The position numbers and the translations under genes are program-made. Below, piece by piece: positions 63,877 to 64,000 of a stretch of DNA of 64,000 nucleotides (position 1 is its first letter; each line of letters starts with the position of its first letter). Under the pieces are notes generated by a model that saw nothing but the letters and a program-made list of their open reading frames with translations, was not told the DNA's origin and made no database searches. The stretch spans positions 62,001-126,000 of the forward strand of contig NZ_CP133150.1 of assembly GCF_036488675.1 (NCBI RefSeq). The letters are read 5' to 3'. Source of the stretch: Sinorhizobium chiapasense. GTDB lineage: Bacteria; Pseudomonadota; Alphaproteobacteria; Rhizobiales; Rhizobiaceae.

Positions 63877-64000
63877 ATGGTCAAAAAGATACCGCATCCC
63901 ACCGACGTTCATGTCGGTAGTCGCATCCGCTTACAGCGCGCAATCAAGGGAATAACGCAAATGGCCCTGGCCGAGGGGATCGGCGTGACCTTTCAGCAGG
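63877..64000 (+). CDS. XRE-family regulator, partial (runs off the window)
   Basis: The first 41 codons read M-V-K-K-I-P-H-P-T-D-V-H-V-G-S-R-I-R-L, then G-I-T-Q-M-A-L-A-E-G-I-G-V-T-F-Q-Q. This is the start of the helix-turn-helix of rhizobial XRE/Cro-type repressors. The C-terminus is beyond the window. Which genes it controls cannot be told. Confidence 0.75.
   Translation, partial: MVKKIPHPTDVHVGSRIRLQRAIKGITQMALAEGIGVTFQQ

Overview
The window looks like part of a symbiotic (pSym-type) plasmid of a Rhizobiaceae bacterium, for example Rhizobium or Sinorhizobium/Ensifer. The evidence is a complete repABC replication/partition operon with its counter-transcribed RNA, the upstream edge of a rhizobial virB conjugation cluster next to an RctA-like repressor, a MucR/Ros regulator, nif remnants, and two matching NifA/sigma-54 promoters. 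Many transposase remnants and broken genes mark it as accessory DNA.

Layout. 0-2.2 kb: virB1 (cut by the window edge), a TrbM-like gene, a divergent rctA-like regulator and a small RNA-polymerase-alpha-CTD-like protein. 2.3-6.1 kb: repC, ctRNA, repB and repA on the minus strand. 6.6-12 kb: a tyrosine recombinase, antitoxin and PIN-toxin genes, and decayed genes. 12.1-25 kb: a defence-like island. It has a DUF4145/DUF4238 pair and a minus-strand operon encoding a 44-residue Pro/Gly-rich peptide, an E2-E1 fusion, a JAB protease, a 91-residue protein and a KAP-type P-loop NTPase. A divergent nucleotidyltransferase and a nuclease-like gene face this operon; the nuclease gene is split by a complete IS21-type element. 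Abi-like remnants follow. 25.2-38.2 kb: a second conflict-type island with a membrane patatin, an MBL hydrolase, an S8 protease, an EndoU-lamin-tail protein, a CYTH-like protein and an HTH regulator. A divergent pair encodes a Tat-signal caspase and a Tat-signal alpha/beta hydrolase. 38.3-44.7 kb: an IS66 remnant, a NERD-STAND NTPase gene and an intact IS1595 element. 44.9-48.4 kb: mucR, then a graveyard of SDR, groEL, transposase and nifS fragments.

48.4-62.7 kb holds the most notable unit: a nonribosomal peptide synthetase (NRPS) locus. Two near-identical 250-bp blocks each carry a perfect NifA upstream site (TGT-N10-ACA) and a perfect sigma-54 promoter (TGGCAC-N5-TTGCT). One block precedes an HPPD/hydroxymandelate-synthase-like VOC protein, an HpgT-like transaminase and a phosphopantetheinyl transferase. 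The other lies directly before a three-module NRPS of about 3,470 residues ending in a thioesterase. Read by eye, the adenylation pockets suggest Gln/Glu-like, Ser, and an arylglycine-like third residue; both inner condensation domains carry the dual epimerisation/condensation signature. I infer a tripeptide, possibly containing a phenylglycine-type residue, made under NifA control, that is, in nitrogen-fixing nodules. The right edge holds a small membrane protein gene and the start of an XRE regulator gene.

All assignments come from reading the sequence and from memory of protein families. No database search was run.
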